From Pseudomonadales bacterium (lineage in GTDB: Bacteria; Pseudomonadota; Gammaproteobacteria; Pseudomonadales; Azotimanducaceae), in contig SKUB01000123.1 of the NCBI GenBank assembly GCA_007122315.1, positions 1 to 38,676 on the forward strand: a stretch of 38,676 nucleotides of DNA, read 5' to 3'. How positions within the stretch are numbered: position 1 is the first letter of the stretch; each line of letters begins with the position of its first letter. Positions 26,529 through 35,709 of this stretch are shown here, piece by piece. Both the position numbers and the translations under genes were made by a program. The notes under the pieces are model-generated. The model saw only the letters and a list, made by a program, of their open reading frames with translations, was not told the origin of the DNA and did no database searches.

Positions 26529-26754
26529 GAACGCACCATCTTGACGCGAGCGGGGCGTTGCATGCCCCAGGCGCGGGCGCCGGGGCAGGCCTCAGGGCAC
26601 AGATGGGTCCCGAGTGTCCGACGCGCGGGCCATGGCAGCCTGCTTCGCCGGGCCGGTGGCGCGGGTCCCGCCGGGCGACGCGGTGGCTTCGATCTTGCTA
26701 ACTGCGTAGCTCACTGTGCGCCATTGTGATCGATCATCGCACCAGCGAGGTGCC

Positions 26755-27546
26755 ATGCCCTCCCGTCTGACCCGGATCATGCGTGATCCGCTGTTCGTGT
26801 TCTGCCTGCTCGGTGCCGGCTGCTTCCTGCTGTTCACCCTCATTACGGACGAGCGTGAGGTGATCGTCCTCAGCGACACCCTGCGCGCGAACCTTGCTGA
26901 CGATTTCACGTTGCTGCACGGGCGACCGCCCAGTTCCGCAGACCTCGAGGAGCTCAGCGACCGCTATGTCGCTGATGAGATCCTGTTTCGGGAAGCGTTG
27001 GCGCGGGGACTGCACCTCAACGATGCCCGAATGCGCATGATGCTGATCGAGAAGATGCGCTTCCTGCTGGCCGACGAACCTGACGAGCCCACCGACGAAG
27101 CACTCGTGGCGTACTACGCCGACAACCTCGACCGCTACACCAGCGAACCCCGTTACACGTTGCGGAACATCTTCTTCCGCCAGCGCCCTGAAGAACATGA
27201 GGCGATCCTCGAGGCCCTGCGGGAGGGGGCCGAAATCCGCGGCGATCCCGGTTTCTGGCTCGGCGAAGAGATCATCGATTATCACGCCAGCGTGCTGGTC
27301 AATGTTCTCGGGCCCGAAGCCCTGGCCAAACTGGAGGCGATGCAGCCCGGCGAATGGCGCGGTCCGATCGCCTCGCCACGGGGCTACCACTTCCTGCGTC
27401 TCGACGGGACGGTGCCACGCAGGCCGCTGCGCTTCGCCGACATCAGCGCCCAGGTGCGTGAGGATTGGTCCAATGCCCAGCGCAACGCCAGCATCGCGCG
27501 GCGCCTCGACAGATTGCGGGACGATTATGCGATCCGTGAGCGCTGA
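26755..27546 (+). CDS. PpiC-type peptidyl-prolyl isomerase, membrane anchored
   Basis: A 263-residue protein. An N-terminal membrane segment (about residues 12-30) anchors it and the rest faces the periplasm. A SurA/PpiD-like helical part (LSDRYVADEILFREALARG) is followed by a parvulin-type region (about 125-225), with EPRYTLRNIFF near its start and WRGPIASPRGYHFLRL near its end. GCGAGG precedes the ATG at 26755. Its 3' end overlaps the start of the HupE/UreJ-like gene by 20 bases. The pairing suggests it helps fold or assemble that membrane protein or its partner. The preceding gap 26529-26754 shows nothing convincing. Confidence 0.88.
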   Translation: MPSRLTRIMRDPLFVFCLLGAGCFLLFTLITDEREVIVLSDTLRANLADDFTLLHGRPPSSADLEELSDRYVADEILFREALARGLHLNDARMRMMLIEKMRFLLADEPDEPTDEALVAYYADNLDRYTSEPRYTLRNIFFRQRPEEHEAILEALREGAEIRGDPGFWLGEEIIDYHASVLVNVLGPEALAKLEAMQPGEWRGPIASPRGYHFLRLDGTVPRRPLRFADISAQVREDWSNAQRNASIARRLDRLRDDYAIRER

Positions 27547-28561
27547 CTGCCGGCGCGGCATCGTCGCGTTGCTGCTGCTCGCAGTCGCCCTGCCGGTTGC
27601 TGCGCACGAACTCAGCCTTGCCCGCTTCGAACTCGGCCGCGACGGCCAGACCGAGGGGCCCGGCCGCCACTATAGGCTGCTGGTGCTGCTGCCCGATGCT
27701 GCCCGCAGCGTCGGGCCCGAACGCCTGATCTGGCCCGATGACTGCACCGTGTCCGAACGCGGGGAACGCGTCCACGGCGGCCGGATACGGATCGAATTTG
27801 CCTTCACCTGCGCTCGAGATCTCGATCCCGAGGCCACCCTGCAGACTCCGTGGGGCCAGGATGGCGCGGTGCTGACCAGCCACCTGACGCCCAGCGAGGA
27901 GCCGCTGACCCGCGTCCTGGCCGGCCGACGCAGTGGAGTGGAACTGCCCATCGGCGCGGTGGAGCTCCGGCCCCGCCCCTTGGCCGACGTGGCTGCTGAC
28001 TACATGGCGCTGGGCATGTTCCACATCCTCGAAGGCTGGGACCACCTCGCATTCGTACTTTGTCTGTGCCTGCTGGTGGGCGGACGCGCGCTGCTGATTC
28101 TGGTGACCGCGTTCACGGTGGGCCACTCAGCGTCCCTGGCTGTGGCGTATCTGGGTTATCTGAACGTACCCATGCGTCCCGTCGAGGCCGTGATCGCGCT
28201 GTCCGTGGCGTTCATGGCCAGGGAAGCAGTGCTGCAACCATCCGGCCAGCGCCCGACGACCTGGAACGGTCTGCGCTATCCCGCCATCGTCACCGGCTTC
28301 GGTCTGCTCCATGGGTTGGGCTTCGCGAGCGAACTCGAAGGGCTGGGGGTCTCTTCAGGCGAGCGCATCATGGGGCTGGTCACGTTCAACCTCGGGGTCG
28401 AGATCGGACAACTCCTGTTCGTCGCGCTGACTCTGTTTCTGCTCGTGGGCGCCCGATTGCTGGCCTGGGAACGCCAGGCGCGCTTGGGTGCCCTGGCCGG
28501 CGCCGGAACGCTGGGCATGTATTGGTTCACGGAACGGATTTTCGAACTCGTGGTTGGCTGA
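27527..28561 (+). CDS. HupE/UreJ-family membrane protein
   Basis: A 344-residue protein. A signal peptide (about 1-25, ending VAAHE) precedes a periplasmic domain of about 130 residues. The C-terminal half has about six to seven membrane segments with the family's histidine motifs: LGMFHILEGWDHLAF, FTVGHSASL, and LLHGLGFASEL. HupE/UreJ proteins are thought to carry nickel or cobalt, some as metal permeases, but this two-part form with a periplasmic domain is poorly understood. No hydrogenase or urease gene is in the window. It begins inside the end of the PpiC-type gene. Confidence 0.9.
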   Translation: MRSVSADCRRGIVALLLLAVALPVAAHELSLARFELGRDGQTEGPGRHYRLLVLLPDAARSVGPERLIWPDDCTVSERGERVHGGRIRIEFAFTCARDLDPEATLQTPWGQDGAVLTSHLTPSEEPLTRVLAGRRSGVELPIGAVELRPRPLADVAADYMALGMFHILEGWDHLAFVLCLCLLVGGRALLILVTAFTVGHSASLAVAYLGYLNVPMRPVEAVIALSVAFMAREAVLQPSGQRPTTWNGLRYPAIVTGFGLLHGLGFASELEGLGVSSGERIMGLVTFNLGVEIGQLLFVALTLFLLVGARLLAWERQARLGALAGAGTLGMYWFTERIFELVVG

Positions 28562-28563
28562 TC

Positions 28564-28572
28564 TGCTATTCT
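28564..28572 (+). promoter_or_regulatory. Candidate extended -10 promoter for tamA
   Basis: TGCTATTCT (28564-28572) fits an extended -10 element, about 43 bases before the tamA start and right after the HupE/UreJ-like stop. I see no good -35 box. Confidence 0.35.
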
Positions 28573-28614
28573 CGCGGCCCTTTTCGCCGTTCGAACGGGA
28601 TCGCGTTGAACTAA

Positions 28615-30369
28615 ATGCGGGCCCTATCACTCCAAATCTGCGGCATGCATTCCCAACGACTCCTCCTCACCCTGGCTCTGCTTGCTGCCATCCCAGCTCT
28701 CGCCACCCCGGTGCCCCGGATCGAAGGCCTGGGCAGCGACCTGATCCGTCAGGTCACAACGCGGGCTCCGGCAGAAGGCATCCGCTGCGACAGCCCGCGC
28801 TGGGTTGTACGCACCTGGGCGCGTGATCTCGAAAACGAGATCCGTCGCGCGCTGAGAGCGCGCAGCTATTACGGCCCGGAACTGAACGTCACCCTCGGCC
28901 GGGACGAGGACTGCTGGCAGGTGCACATCGTGGTGGAACGCGGCGAGCAGACCCTGCTGCGCGGATTTCAGCTCGAAATCCTGGGCGAGGCAGAAGACGA
29001 CCCTGCCTTCGCGGCGCTCGCGGAGAACCTGTCCCCACGCATCGGGCGTCCTTTCCGCGAGGATGCCTACGAAGCACTCAAGCGTGGTCTGCGCCGGGTG
29101 GCATTGGAGCGGGGTTACTTCGACAGCCGCTTCACCACCTCCCGCGTCGACGTGTATCCGGAGGAGTTGGCAGCGGACGTGACGCTGACATTCGCCACCG
29201 GCGTCCGCTACCACTTCGGCGAAACCCGCATCGACGTCGATCCGGACATGCTCAGCGATTCCATGCTGGATCGCTTCCGGCTTTGGGAGCCGGGCACGCC
29301 TTACACCACCGCAGACATCGAACGCCTGCGGCGAAGGCTGCTCCAGGCCGGCTACTTCGAAAGCGTCGAGGTCAATCCGCAACTCGAGGTGCGCGCCGAC
29401 GGCATCGTCGACGTGGATGTGGGTCTCGGCTTGCGCCCGCGGCATGAAGTCAGCGGCGGCGTCGGCTTCGTCACCGACTTCGGGCCCCGCATCAAGAGCA
29501 GCTATGAGAACCGCTACCTCAATCGCCGCGGCCACCAGGGCGGCGTGCGCGTCAATCTCTCGCCGGTACTGCAGGAACTCAGCTCCGACTACCGCATGCC
29601 CTTGCGCGGCGATGATGCCTGGCTGGTGGTGGATGCCACGGTCAACAGAGAGGACACCGACACCGCAGAGAGCATCGCTCAAGCCATCGGGGTACGACGT
29701 ATTCGCGGCGGTCCCTGGGGCACCCGCCTGACGGAGTCTCTCAATCTGCAGCGGGAGGATTTCGACGTTGCCAGCGACGACGATGTCGCCATCCTGCTGA
29801 TGCCAGGTTTGGCTCTCAGCAAGACCAGGCAAATCCAGACCCGGCCACTGGAGATCGGTTGGCGACTCGATGGTCAGATACGTGGCGCGGCGTCGCCGCT
29901 GTCCAGCACCACTTTTCTCCAGCTGTACGGGCGTGCTTCCATCGCGCTGCCACTGGGCGATCGCGCCCGGTTCCTTGGCCGACTCGAAGTGGGGGCCACG
30001 GCCGCCAAGTCCCTGTCTGAACTGCCCACGTCCGTGCGCTATTTCGCCGGCGGCGACCGCTCCATCCGCGGCTACAAGCTGGACGCACTCGGCCCCACCG
30101 ATGACCAGGGCGAAATCAGCGGTGGGCGTCATCTTGCAGTCGCAGGCGTCGAGTTCGAGCGGATGGTGGCGGACAACTGGTCCGTGGCGGTGTTTGCGGA
30201 TAGCGGCGGAGCATTCAACACGTTCTCCGACGCCTACTCATCCGGTATCGGCCTGGGCGTTCGCTGGCTGTCACCGGTGGGGCCCATCCGCATTGACCTG
30301 GCACATCCCTTGGACGACAGCGGCACCAGCGTACGACTCCACATCGGCGTGGGGAGTACCTTCCAATGA
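28615..30369 (+). CDS. tamA: TamA, outer-membrane translocation and assembly barrel
   Basis: A 584-residue Omp85-family protein (E. coli TamA 577). A signal peptide ends near IPALA. Three POTRA domains (about 30-270) precede a C-terminal 16-strand barrel. Barrel motifs are GGDRSIRGYKLDALGP and a final GPIRIDLAHPL segment ending in Phe-Gln. With TamB it helps insert autotransporters and other barrel proteins and may take part in phospholipid transport. ATG at 28615 or 28645 is possible; neither has a strong ribosome site and both leave a signal peptide. The stop overlaps tamB (ATGA). Confidence 0.95.
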   Translation: MRALSLQICGMHSQRLLLTLALLAAIPALATPVPRIEGLGSDLIRQVTTRAPAEGIRCDSPRWVVRTWARDLENEIRRALRARSYYGPELNVTLGRDEDCWQVHIVVERGEQTLLRGFQLEILGEAEDDPAFAALAENLSPRIGRPFREDAYEALKRGLRRVALERGYFDSRFTTSRVDVYPEELAADVTLTFATGVRYHFGETRIDVDPDMLSDSMLDRFRLWEPGTPYTTADIERLRRRLLQAGYFESVEVNPQLEVRADGIVDVDVGLGLRPRHEVSGGVGFVTDFGPRIKSSYENRYLNRRGHQGGVRVNLSPVLQELSSDYRMPLRGDDAWLVVDATVNREDTDTAESIAQAIGVRRIRGGPWGTRLTESLNLQREDFDVASDDDVAILLMPGLALSKTRQIQTRPLEIGWRLDGQIRGAASPLSSTTFLQLYGRASIALPLGDRARFLGRLEVGATAAKSLSELPTSVRYFAGGDRSIRGYKLDALGPTDDQGEISGGRHLAVAGVEFERMVADNWSVAVFADSGGAFNTFSDAYSSGIGLGVRWLSPVGPIRIDLAHPLDDSGTSVRLHIGVGSTFQ

Positions 30370-33300
30370 GCCGCTTTCTGCTCTGGACGAGCCTGTTCCT
30401 GGGCGCCCTGGTCATCGCCATCGGCGTGGCGGTGCAGACAGACTGGCTGCGGGACCGGGTTCTGACCGAGGTCCTGGACGCCGCCTCGGAGTCCTGGAGC
30501 GTCGAGCGCATCGATGGCCGGCTGCTGACCGACCTGACCATCGAAGGGCTGGAACTCGAAGTCGCGGACGTCACCATTCGAATCGGCCGGCTCAACGTGC
30601 GCCCGGCGCTGGAACGGATTCTCTTCGGTCAGGTGGGGCTGCGCACGCTGCTGGTCGAAGATCTGGACGTCCGGCTGCCCGCCGAAATGCCGGAGGGAGA
30701 CCCGGATGCGGAAGCAGCCGAGATCCGCCTCCCGCTTTCGATCGCGTTGGACAGCGTGGTTCTGCGACGTTTCCGGCTCATCCAGGAGGACAACGTCCTG
30801 GTGGAGAATCTGGGACTGAGCCTGCGTCTGCGCGGCCTCGGCCAGAACCTGGACCTGGACCGGATACGTCTGCAATGGCCGGATCAGGGACTCATGATCG
30901 TGGGCGATGCGCGAGTCAGCCTTGCCGGCCACAACGCATTCACCGCCCTGCTGGACATCACCCGCGAGGACCCGGACGACGCCCTGCCCAAGGTGGAGTC
31001 ACGGGTTCTGCTGGCGGGTGATCGTCAGCAGGTACGTGGTCAGGCCCGGTTGGCCGGACGTATCGCCGGCAACGTCGTGATGGAATGGAATCTGAATACC
31101 GAGCAGGGCCTGGTGCGGGCGGACATTCGCCGTCTGGAGTGGGATGCGCTGCCTCCGGAATGGGCACTGTACCGGCTCGATCTGGAGGCATCGGGGGGAC
31201 CGAGCGATCTCGAATGGCGCCTCGCCCTGGACGCAGGCTGGGAGGATCTCAGACCACGCCTGCGCGCCGATGGCCATCTGCGTGAGGATCGCGTCGAACT
31301 GCGTCAGGCCCACCTTGCGCTTAAGGACAACGAGCTGACGCTTTCAGGGACCATGGACCTTGCGGAGCCGTTCGCATTCGCCGCAGAACTCGAGGGGCAG
31401 GATCTGGATCTGTCGCCGTGGCTGCCGGAGTTCCCAACCCGTCTCGATGTGGCAACGGCAGTCGACGGGCTCATTGGCGCCACCGCCTCGGAGCGCAGGA
31501 TCGAAGTGCGGCGCCTGGCGGTGGACGGCACCTGGGGCGACGCGCCGGCACGCGTGCGCAGCGTCGCTTCGGTGTCCTGGCCCGATGAAGTCCTCAACGT
31601 CGGCCTCGAGCACCTCGAACTCGAAGTCGGCGATAACCGCATCGATGGCCATGGTCAGGTCCGCGAGATCATCGACATCGACCTGACGGCAGCCCTTCAG
31701 GACATCGGCCAGCTTTGGCCTGGACTGAGCGGAGCCGTTCGCGGGACCGTCCGCGCCCGCGGCACACCCGAGGTCCCCGATCTGGAACTGAATCTGGCGG
31801 CCAGCGGGGTCAGCCAGGGCGACATCGCCGCCAGCGAGATCACGGTCGCAGGGCGCCTGAGCCTTGATCCGGACCAGCGCACCGCACTCAGCTTGCGGGC
31901 GAGGGAGATTCGCAGCGGTGACCAGATGGCGCACGTGACAGCGGACGTCAGCGGCATCTGGCCGGCGCTCGAGAGCGCCATCACGCTCGACGTGCCGTCT
32001 GCGCAATTGATTGCCGATCTCGTGGTCAAGGGCAATGTCATCGACCTGGATCCACTGCGCCTCACGGCCTTGAACATCCAGCAACCGCAGGCCGGAACCT
32101 GGCAGCTCGAGTCACCGCTGGAACTGAGCCGGGGCGTCGAGGGCGAAGCCCTGCTGACGTGGTCTGCCACCTGCCTGACCGGACCGAGGTCGGTCGCCGA
32201 CCTCCCCTCCCGGCTATGCCTGGCCGCGGGACGCATGCTCGACACCGGCCCGATACTCGACGCTACCCTGAGCGACGTGGATCTCGCGCAATTCGCACAG
32301 TTCCTGCCCGAGTGGGTCGAGGCGCACGGCGCCATCGGGGCCCAGGCACGCGTCAGGGGCCAGAGTCTTTCGGCGGAAATCACAGGCCCCGGGATCGCGA
32401 TCCGGGTCAAGGACCCGCAGGATCTGGACGAGATTTTCAGCGACGACATCGAGGTCCTGCGCATCGCCATCAGTCGGGACGGGGCCGACATCCGTGCCGA
32501 GTTGGAGGCCCTCGCCACCCTGGCGGGCCGGGTCGCCATGGAGGCGTACCTGCAGCTGGACCCGGATGCGCCCGCAGCCGACCCCAGATCCTCCATCGAT
32601 ACCGCACCCCTGGCCCTGACCCTGGATCTGGACGTCGCGGACCTCAGTCCGTTCGCGGTCCTGCTCCCGGGCGTATCCGAGGTGGGGGGAACGCTGTCGG
32701 GACGCCTGCACGCCGAGGGCCCGGCGGGCGCCCCCAGGCTGTTGGGACGTATCGACCTGCTCGGGCAGGCAGAAGTGCCCGCTCTGGCACTGGACCTGAA
32801 CCCGGTCACGATCACCCTGAGCGCAACTCCAGGCGAAGCAGCCCTGCTCACCGGCCGCCTCCATGCCGGCAGCCAGGTCATTGAACTCGATGCCAGCGCC
32901 GACTGGAATCTGGTGGATGGCATGGTTGCATCGGGACGGCTGTCCGGAGATGCCATCCCCATTGCCGCGCAGCCTGATCTCAACCTGACCGTGAGCCCTG
33001 ATTTCCGCTTCGCGCTGGACCGCGACAGCATCCGCCTCGAGGGCAGCGCCACAGTTCCGGAGGCCCGCGCACGGATCCGCGAGCTGCCCCAAGGCGGTGG
33101 CGATACCCTCTCCCAGGACGTGGTGATTCACCGATCCGCCGACGATGCGACACGCGAACTCCGCAGGGATCTGTATCTGGACGTGACGCTGATCCTCGGC
33201 GACAGCGTCCAGCTCACCGCCGCCGGTCTGGAGACACGCCTGACCGGGCGCCTGCGGATGACGGAGAGTCCAGGCGTGCCACTTGCGGCCCGCGGCCGAC

Positions 33301-33872
33301 TCGAGAGCCGGGAGGGCGTATTCACCATCTACGGGCAGACCCTCGAGCTCCGCACCGGCCGCCTGAATTTCGAGGGTCCGTTGGACAATCCCGCGGTGGA
33401 CGTGGTTGCAGTCCGGCCCATCAACGGTGCCGAGGCCGGCGTCAGGGTCAGTGGCTTCCTCGACAGCCTCGAGACACAGCTGTTCGCGAATCCGGCCCAG
33501 ACCGAAGTGGACACGCTGACGATGCTGATCACCGGGCGCATGCCGGGTGAGGCCAGTTCCACGGACATGGCCAATGTGAGTGATGCCGCCCTCGCCTTCG
33601 GCATCGGCCGCGCCGTTCCTGTGGTCGGCCAGATGGTCAACCGCCTGGGCATTGACGAGCTTGCGGTGGACAGCCCCATGGACGAGGACGCCGGCGCCAT
33701 CATCGTCGGCACGCAACTCACGGATGACATCTACGTCCGCTACACCTATGGTCTGCACTCGCGCCTTGGCGGCCTGCAGATCGAGTATCGGGTGACCAAC
33801 TGGCTCTCGATCCAGACGGAGACTGGCACCACCCAGGCAATCGACCTCATCTTCCGCCGGGAATTCCGCTGA
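30366..33872 (+). CDS. tamB: TamB, inner-membrane-anchored translocation subunit
   Basis: A 1168-residue AsmA-like protein (E. coli TamB 1259). An N-terminal membrane anchor (about 5-25) is followed by a very long predicted beta-helical body that spans the periplasm as a lipid-binding groove. The conserved C-terminal TamB (DUF490) domain includes GVFTIYGQTLELRTGRLNFE (about 985) and LGGLQIEYRVTNWLSIQTE close to the end. It pairs with TamA across the envelope. Its ATG overlaps the tamA stop by four bases, the usual coupled order. Confidence 0.95.
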   Translation: MSRFLLWTSLFLGALVIAIGVAVQTDWLRDRVLTEVLDAASESWSVERIDGRLLTDLTIEGLELEVADVTIRIGRLNVRPALERILFGQVGLRTLLVEDLDVRLPAEMPEGDPDAEAAEIRLPLSIALDSVVLRRFRLIQEDNVLVENLGLSLRLRGLGQNLDLDRIRLQWPDQGLMIVGDARVSLAGHNAFTALLDITREDPDDALPKVESRVLLAGDRQQVRGQARLAGRIAGNVVMEWNLNTEQGLVRADIRRLEWDALPPEWALYRLDLEASGGPSDLEWRLALDAGWEDLRPRLRADGHLREDRVELRQAHLALKDNELTLSGTMDLAEPFAFAAELEGQDLDLSPWLPEFPTRLDVATAVDGLIGATASERRIEVRRLAVDGTWGDAPARVRSVASVSWPDEVLNVGLEHLELEVGDNRIDGHGQVREIIDIDLTAALQDIGQLWPGLSGAVRGTVRARGTPEVPDLELNLAASGVSQGDIAASEITVAGRLSLDPDQRTALSLRAREIRSGDQMAHVTADVSGIWPALESAITLDVPSAQLIADLVVKGNVIDLDPLRLTALNIQQPQAGTWQLESPLELSRGVEGEALLTWSATCLTGPRSVADLPSRLCLAAGRMLDTGPILDATLSDVDLAQFAQFLPEWVEAHGAIGAQARVRGQSLSAEITGPGIAIRVKDPQDLDEIFSDDIEVLRIAISRDGADIRAELEALATLAGRVAMEAYLQLDPDAPAADPRSSIDTAPLALTLDLDVADLSPFAVLLPGVSEVGGTLSGRLHAEGPAGAPRLLGRIDLLGQAEVPALALDLNPVTITLSATPGEAALLTGRLHAGSQVIELDASADWNLVDGMVASGRLSGDAIPIAAQPDLNLTVSPDFRFALDRDSIRLEGSATVPEARARIRELPQGGGDTLSQDVVIHRSADDATRELRRDLYLDVTLILGDSVQLTAAGLETRLTGRLRMTESPGVPLAARGRLESREGVFTIYGQTLELRTGRLNFEGPLDNPAVDVVAVRPINGAEAGVRVSGFLDSLETQLFANPAQTEVDTLTMLITGRMPGEASSTDMANVSDAALAFGIGRAVPVVGQMVNRLGIDELAVDSPMDEDAGAIIVGTQLTDDIYVRYTYGLHSRLGGLQIEYRVTNWLSIQTETGTTQAIDLIFRREFR

Positions 33873-33900
33873 ATCTGCCCGGAAGTCAAAACGAGTACTG

Positions 33901-35205
33901 ATGCGCCGTCTGCTCCTGCCCATTGCTGCGCTGCTCATCTCCGATGCCCTCCTGCTGACGGGGCACGGCCTGCAGCTGACGCTACTGCCCTTGCGCGGGG
34001 CTATCGAGGGCTTCACCGACGCCCAGATCGGCCTCACCGGCTCTGCCTACTTTCTCGGTTTCGTCGCCGGGTGCCTGCTCACGCCCCACGTCGTCCGACG
34101 CGCGGGCCATATCCGCAGCTTCGCCGTACTCACCAGCGGTTTCTCCGCCCTGGTGCTCATGTTCGATCTGCTGCCGAGCTTCTGGTTCTGGGTCCTGCTG
34201 CGCTTCGTCTCGGGCGCCTGCATCTCCGGGCTCTACATGATCATCGAGAGCTGGCTGAACGAGCGCTCGACCCGCGAGACCCGGGGCACCGTGCTCTCGG
34301 TGTACACCATCATCAACCTGTCCATGATCGTGGTCGGACAGCAGCTGGTGAATCTGGCGGATCCGGAAGCCACCACCCTGTTCGCCGTCGCGGCGATTCT
34401 CCTGTCACTGGCCATCATCCCCGTCTCCATGACCACGGCCCTGGCACCTGCCCCCCTGAAGCGGGCCAAGGTGAATCCGCTCAAGGTCTGGCGCCTGTCC
34501 CGGGTGGGCATGGGTGGTTCTTTCGCCGCCGGTCTCGCCACCGGAGCCTTCTGGAGCCTCGGGCCGGTCTACGCCCGCGGGGTAGGTATGGATACCGCCC
34601 AGCTCACGTTCTTCATGAGTGCCGCGGTCCTCGGTGGAGCCGCCATGCAGTTTCCGCTGGGCCGGCTCTCGGACCACTTCGACCGCAGGCTGATCGTGAT
34701 CGGCAGCGCGGTCTGCGGCGCAGGGTTCTCCATCGCCCTCGGCCTCATTCCAGCACTGACGGATGCATTGCGGATCGGTCTGGCGTTCTTCTGGGGCGGC
34801 ACCACCATGACGCTCTACGCCATCTGTCTTGCCCACGCGAACGACCGCGCGAAACCTGAGGATTTCGTCATGGTGGGCACCAGCATCCTGCTGACCTTCG
34901 GCCTCGCATCCGCCATCGGAGCGCCGCTTGGATCGCTGGCCATGGCCTGGCTCGGCGCCGGCGGCCTGTTTCTGTTCGCGGGTCTGGTGCTGCTGCTGCT
35001 GGCGCTGGGGGTCATGCGCCGGCGGCGCACGCACTATCTGCCGGTGGTGGACGAGACGGTACCCTTCCAGGCCGTGAGCTTCACTTCACCCGCCGCCCTG
35101 GAGTTGGATCCGCGCATGGACGCCGAGGCGATTCCACAACCGGAAGAGCACGCAGAGACGGAGCCCGATCCCGTCGGCGAAGCGCCGGCTGATCCGCCGC
35201 GCTGA
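33901..35205 (+). CDS. MFS transporter, YcaD-like
   Basis: A 434-residue protein with about 12 predicted membrane segments in two halves. The sequence pattern (LLLTGHGLQLTLLPLRG at the start, IIESWLNERSTRETRG around residue 115, FPLGRLSDHFDRR in the second half) is that of the YcaD/MFS group. E. coli YcaD has no proven substrate. The last 60 residues are a hydrophilic, acidic tail not needed for the fold. It begins 28 bases after tamB and may be read from the same message. Confidence 0.9.
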   Translation: MRRLLLPIAALLISDALLLTGHGLQLTLLPLRGAIEGFTDAQIGLTGSAYFLGFVAGCLLTPHVVRRAGHIRSFAVLTSGFSALVLMFDLLPSFWFWVLLRFVSGACISGLYMIIESWLNERSTRETRGTVLSVYTIINLSMIVVGQQLVNLADPEATTLFAVAAILLSLAIIPVSMTTALAPAPLKRAKVNPLKVWRLSRVGMGGSFAAGLATGAFWSLGPVYARGVGMDTAQLTFFMSAAVLGGAAMQFPLGRLSDHFDRRLIVIGSAVCGAGFSIALGLIPALTDALRIGLAFFWGGTTMTLYAICLAHANDRAKPEDFVMVGTSILLTFGLASAIGAPLGSLAMAWLGAGGLFLFAGLVLLLLALGVMRRRRTHYLPVVDETVPFQAVSFTSPAALELDPRMDAEAIPQPEEHAETEPDPVGEAPADPPR

Positions 35206-35268
35206 CCGCCGCAGACGTCTCTTGCAAGCGGACCCCGAGCTGTCGCGGCGACCGTATCGACTTCGCGT

Positions 35269-35667
35269 TCAGTGCAGGTCGATGGCGAATTCCTGCAGCA
35301 ATGCCAGGGGAATGAGCTCCAGCGCCCGCTCATGAGTCGCTGACAGCACGACCTTGGGGGCTGCACCGGACCGCCAGGCTTCGACCCAGCGCGCAGCGCA
35401 AAGACACCACTGATCCCCCTCCTTCAGACCGGGAAAAGCATACTCGGGCATCGGCGTCGAGAGATCGTTGCCCCTCGACTTGGAGAATTCGAGAAACGTG
35501 TCCGTGACCCGGCAACACACGACGTGGAGGCCGAGGTCCGTCGGATCGGTGTTGCAGCAACCGTCGCGAAAGTAACCGGTCACCGGATTCAGCGAGCAGG
35601 GCAGCAGATCCCCGCCCAGCACATTGCGGCCCTGGCGACCGCCACCTCCATCACCGATGTCGAGCAT
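35269..35667 (-). CDS. DUF2237 family protein
   Basis: A 132-residue soluble protein that matches DUF2237 across its length: NVLGGDLLPCSLNPVTGYFR, DGCCNTDPTDLGLHVVC, FSKSRGNDLSTPMPEY, GDQWCLCAARW and ATHERALE. Several cysteines (CC, C, CLC) are conserved in the family, suggesting metal or redox binding, but no function is established. AAGGAG precedes the ATG. It lies 42 bases after the sulfatase-like gene, same strand, and is convergent to the MFS gene. Confidence 0.93.
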   Translation of the reverse strand: MLDIGDGGGGRQGRNVLGGDLLPCSLNPVTGYFRDGCCNTDPTDLGLHVVCCRVTDTFLEFSKSRGNDLSTPMPEYAFPGLKEGDQWCLCAARWVEAWRSGAAPKVVLSATHERALELIPLALLQEFAIDLH

Positions 35668-35709
35668 CTGTCGTCTCCTTGCAGGCCAGCCAGCGCAACG
35701 GCGCCGAGC

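Noticed and set aside
26552..26568. Stem GGGGC/GCCCC after lon as a terminator
   Set aside because: Only five pairs and no T-tract.
26727..26736. Palindrome TGATCGATCA before the PpiC-type gene
   Set aside because: A lone 10-base palindrome with no promoter match nearby is expected by chance.
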